Source: UBA8752 sp002336475 (GTDB taxonomy: Bacteria > Bacteroidota > Bacteroidia > Flavobacteriales_D > Sanyastnellaceae). Taken from it: DNA of 64,000 bases. The notes under the pieces were generated by a model. That model was not told the origin of the DNA and searched no databases. It saw only the letters and a list, made by a program, of their open reading frames with translations. The stretch lies in the NCBI GenBank assembly GCA_943846755.1, contig OX044365.1:1364001-1428000 (forward strand), in the 5' to 3' direction. The position numbers and the translations under genes are program-made. This document shows, piece after piece, positions 25,948 through 34,671 of the stretch (position 1 is its first letter; each line of letters begins with the position of its first letter).

Positions 25948-26322
25948 TTAAGCAAAAGCTGTGCTTGTGTTCTTCTCGTAGACCGGGCCCTCGTAGTCTT
26001 CGCTGTACGCCAACCCTAAGTTCAGTACATAAAAAGCATTGAACAGGACCACCAGCACATAGTCCAACCAATGGGTCTTGCCGAAGCTCTGTGCAAGCTC
26101 GATGAACCAGCGGGCCACGAAATAAACGTTGGCTCCTGGCACCAATACCCACAAGGCGTGTGAATCTGGACGGCCTACAATGCGCATCAAAGCGACCAAA
26201 TTCAGGCCGGGAACAAGGGCGTGCCAGAAAGGCTGACCCGCTTTGTCATAGAGGCGGGCAGCACCTGAGGCTGCGATCATACCCAAGAAGACGATAAGTA
26301 CGGCGCGTTGATTGATATCCAT
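25948..26322 (-). CDS. DUF5684-like small membrane protein
   Basis: 124-residue inner-membrane protein with four hydrophobic stretches: VLIVFLGMIAASGAARLY, FWHALVPGLNLVALMRIV, ALWVLVPGANVYFVARWFI and WLDYVLVVLFNAFYVLNLGL. The pattern of FWHALVPGLNLVALMRIVGR, then WVLVPGANVYF, then AQSFGKTHWL resembles the DUF5684 domain found alone or fused to signal peptidase I in Flavobacteriia. Function unknown. It lies alone between alaS (convergent) and the sigma-54 regulator. Confidence 0.75.
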   Translation of the reverse strand: MDINQRAVLIVFLGMIAASGAARLYDKAGQPFWHALVPGLNLVALMRIVGRPDSHALWVLVPGANVYFVARWFIELAQSFGKTHWLDYVLVVLFNAFYVLNLGLAYSEDYEGPVYEKNTSTAFA

Positions 26323-26431
26323 GAGAAAGAAGGTTGCTCTTGCAACATAGACGGTGTACTTGGTACATGGTTGCCTCCAACGAACTCCTCATCAACAACT
26401 TGACCTTGATGAAGGCCTTGTTTTCAAGAAA

Positions 26432-27598
26432 TCAGAGGCCCGAAACATGACGCTTGACATCCTCTGCCGTCACTTCTTCCCCGCACAGGATGACCAGGCG
26501 TTCAACCACATTGCGCAACTCTCTGATGTTGCCCGTCCAAGGGGCATTGGAGAGGGCTTTCAAGGCCTCCTTTGAAAACACAGGGGCCGCGACCCCGAGC
26601 TCATCAGAGACACCGCCCAAGAAGTGATCGACCAACAGTGGCACATCGGTGCTGCGCTCTGCCAGAGACGGCACCCGGATGGGGATGACGTTGAGCCTGT
26701 GAAACAGATCCTCGCGAAACCGCCCCTCCACAATTTCCGTGGCCAGGTCTTTGTTGGTTGCGGCCAGCACCCTCACATCGACCTTGATGTTCTTGTCTCC
26801 GCCAACGCGTTGGATGACGCGTTCTTGTAAGGCCCTCAGCATCTTCGCCTGGGCCGACAGCGCCATGTCTCCTATTTCATCGAGAAAGAGCGTACCGCCT
26901 TGGGCCTGCTCAAACCTCCCTTTCCGTTGCTTGACCGCACTTGTAAAAGCGCCCTTCTCGTGACCAAAGAGTTCTGACTCGATCAGTTCCGAGGGTATGG
27001 CCGCACAGTTCACCTCGACAAACGGGGCCCCACTCCGCTCACTCATGGCGTGGATTTTCCTGGCCACGACCTCCTTACCCGTGCCGTTGGCACCCGTGAT
27101 CAGCACACGTGCATCGGTGGGTGCCACTTTGGCCACCACAGATCTTATTTCCTCAAGGGCAGGACTTTGTCCAACCATATCCACGCCCCCTTTTTTGCGC
27201 TGGCGCTGGCGCAAAACGACCGTCTCTTTGCGCAACTCTTCGCGGTCTGTTGCATTGCGCAAGGCCACCAATACGCGGTTGAGGTCCAAGGGCTTTTCAA
27301 TGAAATCATAGGCCCCAGCCTTGAGGGCTTGCACCGCCAATTCTACAGAGCCGTGCCCCGTCATCATGATCACGGGCGTCTCCACACCTTTCAAGGCCAA
27401 GGCCTCTACCACCTCAATGCCGTCCTTTCCTGGCATTTTGACATCACAAAACGCCGCATCAAACTTTCCTGCCAGCAAGGCCTTGAGTCCTGCGTTTCCA
27501 TCCTCTGCTTCTTCGATCACATGCTGCTCATACTCGAGGATGTCGCGAAGGGCGTGTCGGATGAGACGTTCGTCGTCAATGATGAGGATGCGGGCCAT
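26432..27598 (-). CDS. Sigma-54-dependent response regulator without HTH domain (NtrC-like)
   Basis: 388-residue two-domain regulator. The receiver domain has phospho-acceptor Asp52 (AAFCDVKMPGKDG) and switch Lys in DFIEKPLD. The AAA+ domain has Walker A ITGANGTGKE, the sigma-54 contact loop as GAFTSA (canonical GAFTGA), Walker B GGTLFLDEIGD and the arginine-finger region EGRFREDLFHRLNVIPIRVP. It ends soon after WTGNIRELRNVVERL; the usual Fis-type DNA-binding domain is absent. It probably acts from solution or through a partner. No paired kinase is adjacent. A GATATTCG box (complement of 27603-27610) stands 4 nt before its ATG. Confidence 0.93.
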   Translation of the reverse strand: MARILIIDDERLIRHALRDILEYEQHVIEEAEDGNAGLKALLAGKFDAAFCDVKMPGKDGIEVVEALALKGVETPVIMMTGHGSVELAVQALKAGAYDFIEKPLDLNRVLVALRNATDREELRKETVVLRQRQRKKGGVDMVGQSPALEEIRSVVAKVAPTDARVLITGANGTGKEVVARKIHAMSERSGAPFVEVNCAAIPSELIESELFGHEKGAFTSAVKQRKGRFEQAQGGTLFLDEIGDMALSAQAKMLRALQERVIQRVGGDKNIKVDVRVLAATNKDLATEIVEGRFREDLFHRLNVIPIRVPSLAERSTDVPLLVDHFLGGVSDELGVAAPVFSKEALKALSNAPWTGNIRELRNVVERLVILCGEEVTAEDVKRHVSGL

Positions 27599-27641
27599 GT
27601 GGCGAATATCGGTTGTGCAGGGGCACGAACCACCCCAATGC

Positions 27642-28661
27642 TCACCCCAAGAGAGGGCGCCAGCCTTCCAAAGCAGCCAGGCCAGGCTCTCCTAAGTGCC
27701 CAGCAGAGGTCTTTTCAGACGACAAGGCGGCGCCGTGCACCAATGCCCCTTCTGCCAAAGTGTGCCGAGATCGGTACACCCTATCAATCGAGCTGAAGCT
27801 TTGGAGCAGGTGATCAATCAACACGCACGCCACACTGATGTATGGAATGCGGTCCGGGTGCATGCCCTCGACCAGATGTAAATCCGCTTTGGACGCGGCG
27901 GCCAAAGCAAGACAACGGGCGCTCAAGACCTCTGTATTGAAAGCATCTGCGACCCTTGGATTTTTCCAAGGAGCAGAGGAGTCCTCTAAGGTCATCAGGG
28001 TATTGAACGCCCCTGAGGTCCCCACCATGATTTGTGGTGGGTGGGCGCTGACCGATTGCAAGACAGGCGCGATGGCACCATCCACGATGCGCCGCATGGA
28101 CGAAATGTCCTGCTGGCTCAAGGGGTCCTTGGGCTTGATCCAATCTGTGAGCCTGGCCACTCCTAAATCCACACTCCAACGGCCGAGGATTTGTTCCTGT
28201 TTCCAATGGATGAGTTCCACGCTGCCTCCACCAATGTCTACCGTCAAAACGGAATGCGAACCCTGTGCCTCTGGGGACAAGGTATCCTTGACGCCCAAGT
28301 GAATCCACTCTGCCTCCGCTTGACCATCGACCACCTCAATGTGCCACCCCCGTTCGGCTGCAGCGGCCACAAACTGCGGCCCGTTGGATGCGTCACGCAG
28401 TGCACTGCACCCAAAAGCCCGCACCTGGTCTACACTGTAATTCTTTGCGGTATCGGCAAAAGCCCCCAGCACATCGAGCCCCCTTCTCACGCGTTGGGGA
28501 GACAAACGTCCGCTGCGAAAACTGTCGCGTCCGAGCCTTACAAAACGGTGTTGTCGGAAGACGGTCTCCCATGAGCCGTCTTTTGCATCTGCTATATGAA
28601 GCGTGAACGTATTTGTACCGCAATCCACCACTCCGAGGCGGGTGCGTCGCTCACTTTCCAT
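27642..28661 (-). CDS. Ppx/GppA family exopolyphosphatase/pppGpp phosphatase
   Basis: 339-residue phosphatase of the ASKHA fold. The start is MESERRTRLGVVDCGTNTFT; the longer frame would lie inside the ABC permease. The phosphate loop LGVVDCGTNTFTLHI, the second motif SVLTVDIGGGSVELIH and the catalytic Glu region VRAFGCSALRDASNG identify the family. It is the short single-domain type without an HD domain. It overlaps the ABC permease gene by 11 nt, so it belongs to the grpE-dnaJ transcript and may link polyphosphate or ppGpp turnover with stress. Confidence 0.9.
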   Translation of the reverse strand: MESERRTRLGVVDCGTNTFTLHIADAKDGSWETVFRQHRFVRLGRDSFRSGRLSPQRVRRGLDVLGAFADTAKNYSVDQVRAFGCSALRDASNGPQFVAAAAERGWHIEVVDGQAEAEWIHLGVKDTLSPEAQGSHSVLTVDIGGGSVELIHWKQEQILGRWSVDLGVARLTDWIKPKDPLSQQDISSMRRIVDGAIAPVLQSVSAHPPQIMVGTSGAFNTLMTLEDSSAPWKNPRVADAFNTEVLSARCLALAAASKADLHLVEGMHPDRIPYISVACVLIDHLLQSFSSIDRVYRSRHTLAEGALVHGAALSSEKTSAGHLGEPGLAALEGWRPLLG

Positions 28662-29997
28662 GGCCCCTGATCCATTGGAGCAACAGGGTCCATCCCGTGG
28701 ATTTTCCGGTGTGCAGCACCCCATAGCGGTAAGCGCGTCCGGCCAGACCCAAGACCAGTCTTGCACTCAACATGAGCAGCACCCAAGACAGGACCACTTC
28801 CCACCATGCTACACCCACCGCCACGCGCACAAGCATGATGACGGGAGATGTCAAGGGAAACCAACTGAGCCAGGTCAGCGCACCCATTTCTGGATTTGCC
28901 ATGGCTCCACTGCCGATGATGTATGCGAACATCAGGGGCATGATGATGGGCATGACCATGCCTTGGCCCTCCTGTTCCGATTGAACCGAACCTCCAACGG
29001 CAGCATAGATGCTCCCATACAGCAGGTACCCCCCTACGAAGAACCCGATGGTCGAAATCACCATCAATGTCCAATTGATGTCCAGCAAAATGGCGGTGAG
29101 CTCATTCTCTGCCATGGCGGTGAGCAAGTCGGTAGGGACTTCACCTTGTCCTGGAATGGACGCCCCCAAGGCGCCACTGTCGAAGGCAAACTGAAACACA
29201 GAAAATGCCAAGGTGGAGAGCACAGTCCAAGCCATAAGTTGTGTCAATGCCACCGCCCCCATGCCAATGACCTTGCCGAGCAGAAGCTCTTCGGGGCGCA
29301 CGGCTGCAATCAGCACTTCGACCACCCGGTTGGACTTTTCCTCCACCACACTGCGCAGGATCACGCCTCCGTATACCGCCAACACCAGAAACAACACAGC
29401 GCTGAATAAAAAGCCAATGGTCCCTCTGATTTCCTCGCCACCGCCATCCACACGTGCGCCGTCGTCGTTGGCATCTCGGTCGATCAATTTGAGGTCAAAC
29501 TTGAGCCGTTGGTAGGCTTGCCAATCCAACTCTGTACTCCCCAGTACACGCGCATGCTCCATGGCCTTGCTGAGGTCTCGCTCAATGTTTCGCTTGGCCG
29601 TCATGCCCGGCGACTTGTCATACACCAGATAGCCGGCCTGATTTTGCAGGACAGCTGCATCGTATTCCACGAGCACTGTGACTCCTTCTTCCAGCCAAAC
29701 ACTGTCTGCAGGTGCCTCTCGTGTAAACCGGTATGAGAGCTTTTCGCGCTCCGGAAAACACCCTGGACAGCGGGGCACCGCCTGACCACTGCCAGGGTCA
29801 ATGCGCGAAATCAGCCCTGGAGCATCTTCCACCAAAACCACATTCGAAGTATCTGTAGCCTGGGTGAGCAAGACTGTACCGGCCAGAATCCCCACAGCCA
29901 AAAAAGGCATGAGCAGCGTCCCGATGAGAAAGCTGCGTTTGACCACCCTTGTGCGCCACTCCCGTGCGATGACAGCGCCGATTAATCCGCCCCTCAT
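28651..29997 (-). CDS. ABC-2 type transporter permease (NatB-like)
   Basis: 448-residue membrane component of an exporter. The N-terminal helix (FLIGTLLMPFLAVGILAGTV) is followed by a large extracytoplasmic domain (about residues 50-200) and then five or six helices, e.g. FLFSAVLFLVLAVYGGVILR, ALTQLMAWTVLSTLAFSVF and VVLSWVLLMLSARLVLGLAG. The motif RSVVEEKSNRVVEVLIAAV before the helix bundle is typical of Na+/drug ABC-2 permeases. Its start overlaps the ATPase stop by 4 nt, so the two form one transporter. Substrate unknown. Confidence 0.9.
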   Translation of the reverse strand: MRGGLIGAVIAREWRTRVVKRSFLIGTLLMPFLAVGILAGTVLLTQATDTSNVVLVEDAPGLISRIDPGSGQAVPRCPGCFPEREKLSYRFTREAPADSVWLEEGVTVLVEYDAAVLQNQAGYLVYDKSPGMTAKRNIERDLSKAMEHARVLGSTELDWQAYQRLKFDLKLIDRDANDDGARVDGGGEEIRGTIGFLFSAVLFLVLAVYGGVILRSVVEEKSNRVVEVLIAAVRPEELLLGKVIGMGAVALTQLMAWTVLSTLAFSVFQFAFDSGALGASIPGQGEVPTDLLTAMAENELTAILLDINWTLMVISTIGFFVGGYLLYGSIYAAVGGSVQSEQEGQGMVMPIIMPLMFAYIIGSGAMANPEMGALTWLSWFPLTSPVIMLVRVAVGVAWWEVVLSWVLLMLSARLVLGLAGRAYRYGVLHTGKSTGWTLLLQWIRGHGK

Positions 29998-30941
29998 CGC
30001 GGTCCTGAAGTTTCGGCCGCTGAGCGGTCCACGGCTTGGATAAACAAAGACTCCATGGTCGGGCGGATTTTCACGAACTCGATGACTTCTACCGCTTCGC
30101 CCAAGGCATGCAAGAGCTGGCCTGGACGCCCACCATCGCGCAGCCGCAAATGGGCACGACGCAGACCCTCAGTGGCTTCCTCTGAAATGCCTTCGAGGTG
30201 ACCGAGTGTACCCAGTGCATTGGTAAAGGCAATGTCATTGCCTTTGAAGACCACATCTTGTTGGCCAGACCAACCGGCCTCCCGCAGGGCATCGGCGCCT
30301 CCGGAGAGCACCACCTTTCCACCGTTTAACATGACCACTTCATCGCAGAGACGCTCCACGCTGGGCATGTCATGGGTGGACAAGAGTATGGAAGTTCCAC
30401 CTGCAGCCAACGCCCTCACCTCATCGACAATGCGCCGGGCATTGATGGGGTCAAATCCGCTGAGGGGTTCATCGAGGATCAACAACCCTGGGTCGTGCAC
30501 CACGGTGCAGATGAACTGGATCTTTTGGGCCATCCCTTTCGAGATGTCTGTGACTTTTTTGTCCCACCACCCTTCGACTTCGAGCTTTTCAAACCAAAGC
30601 TTCAAGGCATTCACAGCGTCGGACTTGGCCATGCCCTTCAATCGGGCAAAGTATACCGCTTGGTCGCCCACGCGCATGTCCTTGTACAAACCGCGTTCCT
30701 CGGGGAGATAGCCAATCCCGCGCACCGCCTCCCTGCTCCAAGGATGACCTTCGAGTTGAATGGAGCCCGCATCGGGTTCCACAATGCCCATGATGCTCCG
30801 AATGAGCGTGGATTTTCCTGCGCCATTCGGCCCAAGCAAACCGACAATGGCCCCCTTGGGCACACCTAAGGAAACCCCGTCCAATACGCGCTGTGCCCCA
30901 AAAGACTTCTCGAGTTGTGATATGGAGAGCGCGGTGGTCAT
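29994..30941 (-). CDS. ABC transporter ATP-binding protein (NatA-like)
   Basis: 315-residue ATPase partner of the downstream permease. Walker A is GLLGPNGAGKSTLIRSI; the signature region has diverged (TDISKGMAQKIQFICTV, ISKGMAQ instead of LSGGQ), as in NatA-type exporters; Walker B is LLILDEPLSGFDP and the switch His is in LLSTHDM. The C-terminal segment of about 90 residues (VEVIEFVKIRPTMESLFIQA) is usual for this subfamily. It starts 3 nt after the dnaJ stop. Confidence 0.94.
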   Translation of the reverse strand: MTTALSISQLEKSFGAQRVLDGVSLGVPKGAIVGLLGPNGAGKSTLIRSIMGIVEPDAGSIQLEGHPWSREAVRGIGYLPEERGLYKDMRVGDQAVYFARLKGMAKSDAVNALKLWFEKLEVEGWWDKKVTDISKGMAQKIQFICTVVHDPGLLILDEPLSGFDPINARRIVDEVRALAAGGTSILLSTHDMPSVERLCDEVVMLNGGKVVLSGGADALREAGWSGQQDVVFKGNDIAFTNALGTLGHLEGISEEATEGLRRAHLRLRDGGRPGQLLHALGEAVEVIEFVKIRPTMESLFIQAVDRSAAETSGPR

Positions 30942-30944
30942 CGA

Positions 30945-32054
30945 TCAGCTAAACATGTCCCTCACCCGATCAAAGAATCCTTTTTCTCGTGGATCTGGAG
31001 ACGGTTGGAAATTCGGGGCTTCCCTCCAGCTTTCCAAAGTTGAGCGCTCCTCAGAGGTCAATTCTTGTGGCGTCCACACGTTGAGGTTCACCAACAGATC
31101 TCCGCGTCCATAACTGTCCACAGAAGGCATGCCCTTGCCCTTGAGCCGGACAATCTTGCCCCCTTGGGTTCCCGCCTCGACCTTGATTTTGGCCTTTCCA
31201 CTGAGCAAGGGGATTTCCACACTCGCCCCCAGCGTCGCTTCAATGAAGGAGAGGTGGTGGTCGAGGTGCAGGTTGCGCCCATTGCGGGTAAACTGATCGT
31301 GATCGAGCTCCCGGATTTGCACATGCATGTCACCAGGAATGCCGCCGGCAGGAGCCGCGTTGCCTTTTCCGCGAAGGTTGAGCTGCATGCTGTCCTCGAC
31401 CCCAGCGGGGATTTCAATGTCGACAATGGACTCTTCACGGCGCAAGCCATGTTCATCTGCATCCTTGGGCTTGGACTTGACGCCCTTTCCCAAACCTCCG
31501 CAAGAAGGGCAGGTAGAGGCCGTTTGCATTTGGCCCAAAATGGTGTTGGTCACCCGGCGAACCTGTCCCGTACCACCGCAGGTATTGCAGGTGTCGTATT
31601 CGACGCCTTCAGCCTGAACCAATCGGAACACCTTGACCTTTTTGGTCACGCCTTCCGCAATTTCTTCGAGGGTCAGTTGCACTTTAATGCGCAGGTTGGA
31701 CCCCTTGGTGCGGCGTGGCCCACGGCTTCCGCCGCCGCCAAAAGCATCTCCAAAACCACCGCCAAAAATGTCTCCGAACTGGCTGAAGATGTCATCCATG
31801 TTCATGCCACCACCTCCGCCGGCTGCACCTCCAACGCCCGCATGTCCAAAGCGGTCATACTTGGCCCGCTTGTTCTGATCGCTCAGCACCTCGTAGGCTT
31901 CTGCAGCCTCCTTGAACCGCGACTCAGCCGAACTGTCATCCGGATTCTTATCGGGGTGGTACTTGATGGCCAGCTTCCGATAAGCCTTCTTAATGTCTGC
32001 CTCTGAGGCTCCTCGGTCAATGCCGAGGATTTCGTAAAAATCGCGCTTCGACAT
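30945..32054 (-). CDS. dnaJ: Chaperone DnaJ with a reduced zinc domain
   Basis: Hsp40 co-chaperone that delivers substrates to DnaK and stimulates its ATPase. The J domain has HPD at residues 33-35, followed by a Gly-rich linker (72-115). Only two CxxCxGxG motifs are present, CNTCGGTG (Cys156/159) and CPSCGGLG (Cys182/185); the motifs before and after them are missing. These two correspond to motifs 2 and 3, which form zinc centre II, whereas centre I (motifs 1 and 4) is gone. The C-terminal substrate domains and the VRDMFS end are intact. It lies 9 nt after grpE. Confidence 0.94.
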   Translation of the reverse strand: MSKRDFYEILGIDRGASEADIKKAYRKLAIKYHPDKNPDDSSAESRFKEAAEAYEVLSDQNKRAKYDRFGHAGVGGAAGGGGGMNMDDIFSQFGDIFGGGFGDAFGGGGSRGPRRTKGSNLRIKVQLTLEEIAEGVTKKVKVFRLVQAEGVEYDTCNTCGGTGQVRRVTNTILGQMQTASTCPSCGGLGKGVKSKPKDADEHGLRREESIVDIEIPAGVEDSMQLNLRGKGNAAPAGGIPGDMHVQIRELDHDQFTRNGRNLHLDHHLSFIEATLGASVEIPLLSGKAKIKVEAGTQGGKIVRLKGKGMPSVDSYGRGDLLVNLNVWTPQELTSEERSTLESWREAPNFQPSPDPREKGFFDRVRDMFS

Positions 32055-32063
32055 GGTATTCGA

Positions 32064-32660
32064 TCAATGGCCCACCACCACTTTGGCGAAGCGGAGGACG
32101 GTGTCGTGAAGTTTGTATCCTGGCTCTACCACATCGACCACCTTGCCGATCATCTGAGGTTCAGGGGCTGGAATCTGGGTGATGGCCTCGTGCAAGTCCG
32201 TATCGAATTCAGCTCCTTTCGCCTCCATTCTTTGAAGGCCGCGCGCCTCCAAAATGCCGCGCATTTTCTGGCCAATCAACTCATAACCCTCTCGCAATTG
32301 CTCCAAATCTTGGCCCTCTGATGCCGCCATGGCGCGCTCAAAGTCATCCAAGACAGGCAACAAGGACTCAGTCACCTCCCTGCCTGCGCTTCGCACCAAT
32401 TCTCCGCGCTCCCGCATGGTGCGCTTCCTGAAATTGTCGAATTCCGCGTAGAGGCGCAGGTATTTGTCACGCCAAACGGCTGGATCTTCGGCATTCTCTT
32501 GCTGCCCATTGCCCTCAGGAGCCTCTTCGGCACCTGCCTCTTCTTGACCCTCATTCTGGTCGTTTTCACCACCAGTCTCAGCGGATTCGGTGGCTTGGGC
32601 AGGGTCCGCAGGGTTGCCTGCATGCATGGTCTCTTCCTCGTTCGTCTGTTGCTGGGTCAT
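32064..32660 (-). CDS. grpE: Nucleotide exchange factor GrpE
   Basis: Releases ADP from DnaK. The 198-residue form starting MTQQQTNEEETMHAGN is preferred; an ATG 36 nt upstream is possible. An acidic disordered N-terminal part (Glu/Gly/Gln-rich, about residues 1-75) leads into the long dimer helix DKYLRLYAEFDNFRKRTMRE, then SLLPVLDDFERAM, and the beta-wing region with HEAITQIPAPEPQMIGKVVD. It opens the grpE-dnaJ operon. Confidence 0.95.
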   Translation of the reverse strand: MTQQQTNEEETMHAGNPADPAQATESAETGGENDQNEGQEEAGAEEAPEGNGQQENAEDPAVWRDKYLRLYAEFDNFRKRTMRERGELVRSAGREVTESLLPVLDDFERAMAASEGQDLEQLREGYELIGQKMRGILEARGLQRMEAKGAEFDTDLHEAITQIPAPEPQMIGKVVDVVEPGYKLHDTVLRFAKVVVGH

Positions 32661-32714
32661 GGGACTGCAATTTGATGTGCTGCAAGCAATCCACATGCCA
32701 TGACAAGCTTGACC

Positions 32715-32780
32715 GACATCGTGTCAGGCAAAAGTGAATGTTGTCAGGACGACAGGCCAAGACCTGTCAGTCTTGTCAGA
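32715..32780 (-). promoter_or_regulatory. CTGACA repeats upstream of grpE
   Basis: The 115-nt gap before grpE contains four copies of CTGACA read on the minus strand (plus-strand TGTCAG at 32722, 32742, 32765 and 32774, the last running into the TlpA-like coding end) and a 6-bp inverted repeat GACAGG/CCTGTC at 32751-32768. No CIRCE element (TTAGCACTC-N9-GAGTGCTAA) is present. The repeats could be a heat-shock operator; the inverted repeat could also end the upstream transcript. Confidence 0.35.
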
Positions 32781-33318
32781 GACGCTCGACGTGCTGGTCG
32801 ATTTGGATATGGAGCTCCATGCCCCTCAAGTTCTTGGCGACGATAACGCCGTTTTCATCCACCAAAAAGCTCATTGGAATGCTGCTGACCCCGTACAGTG
32901 AGGCGGCTTCGCTTTCCCAACCTGCCAGGTCGCTTCCATGCCAGTCCCAATCGAGTTGATCCTGCTTCACGGCGCGCTCCCAGCTCTCCTGCTTGCGGTC
33001 CAAAGAGACACTGGCGATGGCAAAACCGTCCGCAGATTTGAACTTGGACTTGCGGTATTTCTTGAACGCATTGACCACGTTGGGGTTCTCACGGCGGCAG
33101 GGGCCGCACCAACTGGCCCAGAAATCAACGAGCACGAGCTGACCCCGCAAGTCGCTGAGCTTGATCTCGTCTCCTTCTAGGGATTGCAGCACGAGCTCTG
33201 GCGCCAAGTCACCGACAGAAGTGCCGATCCGAGGGTCCTGGGCTGACGCAGAAAATGTGACCATGAGCATCGCCATCAAGGCCACACAAGAAAGAGAAGG
33301 ACGTAGGGACAACATCAT
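32776..33318 (-). CDS. Secreted TlpA-like thioredoxin family protein
   Basis: 180-residue periplasmic thiol-disulfide protein. The signal peptide (LSLRPSLSCVALMAMLMVTF, cleaved after ASA) is followed by the TlpA/AhpC-TSA-like fold with active site VDFWASWCGPCRRENPNVV (WCGPC) and the cis-Pro loop region SSIPMSFLVDENG. It is probably a reductant for cytochrome or envelope-protein disulfides. Two ATG codons are adjacent; a TAACTTTA box (complement of 33324-33331) stands 5 nt upstream of the first. It has a separate promoter-like site from murA, 39 nt away. Confidence 0.9.
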   Translation of the reverse strand: MMLSLRPSLSCVALMAMLMVTFSASAQDPRIGTSVGDLAPELVLQSLEGDEIKLSDLRGQLVLVDFWASWCGPCRRENPNVVNAFKKYRKSKFKSADGFAIASVSLDRKQESWERAVKQDQLDWDWHGSDLAGWESEAASLYGVSSIPMSFLVDENGVIVAKNLRGMELHIQIDQHVERL

Positions 33319-33357
33319 GTCTATAAAGTTATGGAGTGAACGCGAGGTTCGCCCTGT

Positions 33358-34671
33358 TCAGTCTGCCAAACGTTCTATATGTGCACCCAATGCGCGCAAA
33401 CGGTGCTCAATGTATTGATACCCGCGGTCAATCTGACCAATGTTGTGGATGGTAGACCTGCCCTCTGCAGAGAGCGCAGCAATGAGGAGCGATACTCCTG
33501 CACGGATGTCAGGTGACGTCATGGTTACCCCGCGCAGAGGGGTCTTTTGGTCCAGGCCAATCACCGTAGCACGGTGGGGGTCACACAGAATAATTTGGGC
33601 GCCCATGTCAATGAGCTTGTCCACAAAAAACAACCGGCTCTCAAACATCTTCTGGTGAACCAATACGCTGCCCCTGGCTTGGGTTGCTGTCACAAGCAAG
33701 ATGGACAACAGGTCAGGCGTGAAGCCTGGCCAGGGCGCATCGGCTACCGTCAGGATGGAGCCGTCAATGAAGGTGTCGATCTCATAATGGTCCTGAGCCG
33801 GTACGTGCAAGTCGTTGCCCCTGCGTTCAATCCCGATGCCCATCCGCTCAAAGACCCGAGGAATTTGGCCGAGGTCGTCCCAGCTGACGTCCTTAATGGT
33901 CACCTCGCCGCGGGTCATGGCCGCCATACCAATAAAGCTTCCAATCTCGATCATATCGGGCAGGCAGCGGTGCTCACAGCCCCCCAGCGAATCCACCCCT
34001 TCGATGGTCAGGAGGTTGGATCCCACACCGGAAATCTTGCCCCCCATGCGGTTGATCATCTTGCACAACTGCTGCAAGTAAGGTTCGCATGCTGCATTGT
34101 AAATGGTGGTCGTACCCTTGGCCAATGCGGCCGCCATCACGATGTTGGCCGTTCCTGTAACTGACGCTTCATCGAGCAACATGTCGCTGCCCTTCAGTCC
34201 ATTGGGGGCTTCCGCCCGATAGAAGGTCTCGCCTGCATCATAGGTAAACTTGGCGCCCAAATTCTCAAACCCGATGAAGTGCGTGTCCATGCGGCGGCGG
34301 CCAATTTTGTCACCGCCGGGTTTGGGGATGTATCCCTTCCCAAAGCGCGACAGCAGAGGCCCCATGATCATGACGCTTCCGCGCAAACCTCCTCCTTTCT
34401 GACGAAACTCCTCTCCCTCGAGGTAACCGAGGTTCACGTCATCGGATTGAAACTTAAATGCACCCGCATCCAACTTTTCGACCTTGACTCCCATGGACGA
34501 AAGCAGGTCAATCAACCTGTTGACATCCACGATGTCCGGCAAATTGGAAATGGTAACAGGCTCAGAGGTAAGCAGAACGGCACATACCACTTGGAGTGCT
34601 TCATTCTTAGCGCCTTGAGGGGTAATGGATCCATTGAGGGAATGCCCCCCTTCGATGACGAAAGTGCCCAT
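33358..34671 (-). CDS. murA: UDP-N-acetylglucosamine 1-carboxyvinyltransferase
   Basis: First committed enzyme of peptidoglycan synthesis. At 437 residues it is full length. The PEP/UDP-sugar motif GAKNEALQVVCAVLLTSEPV and the C-terminal GVSLLIAALSAEGRSTIHNI are typical. The catalytic loop reads KPGGDKIGRRRMDTHF, with Asp121 where E. coli MurA has Cys115. That cysteine is the target of fosfomycin, so this form is expected to be intrinsically resistant. The DUF4290 gene lies 107 nt upstream. Confidence 0.95.
   Translation of the reverse strand: MGTFVIEGGHSLNGSITPQGAKNEALQVVCAVLLTSEPVTISNLPDIVDVNRLIDLLSSMGVKVEKLDAGAFKFQSDDVNLGYLEGEEFRQKGGGLRGSVMIMGPLLSRFGKGYIPKPGGDKIGRRRMDTHFIGFENLGAKFTYDAGETFYRAEAPNGLKGSDMLLDEASVTGTANIVMAAALAKGTTTIYNAACEPYLQQLCKMINRMGGKISGVGSNLLTIEGVDSLGGCEHRCLPDMIEIGSFIGMAAMTRGEVTIKDVSWDDLGQIPRVFERMGIGIERRGNDLHVPAQDHYEIDTFIDGSILTVADAPWPGFTPDLLSILLVTATQARGSVLVHQKMFESRLFFVDKLIDMGAQIILCDPHRATVIGLDQKTPLRGVTMTSPDIRAGVSLLIAALSAEGRSTIHNIGQIDRGYQYIEHRLRALGAHIERLAD

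Noticed and set aside
32661..32775. CIRCE heat-shock operator upstream of grpE
   Set aside because: Neither TTAGCACTC nor GAGTGCTAA is present; only CTGACA-type repeats are seen.
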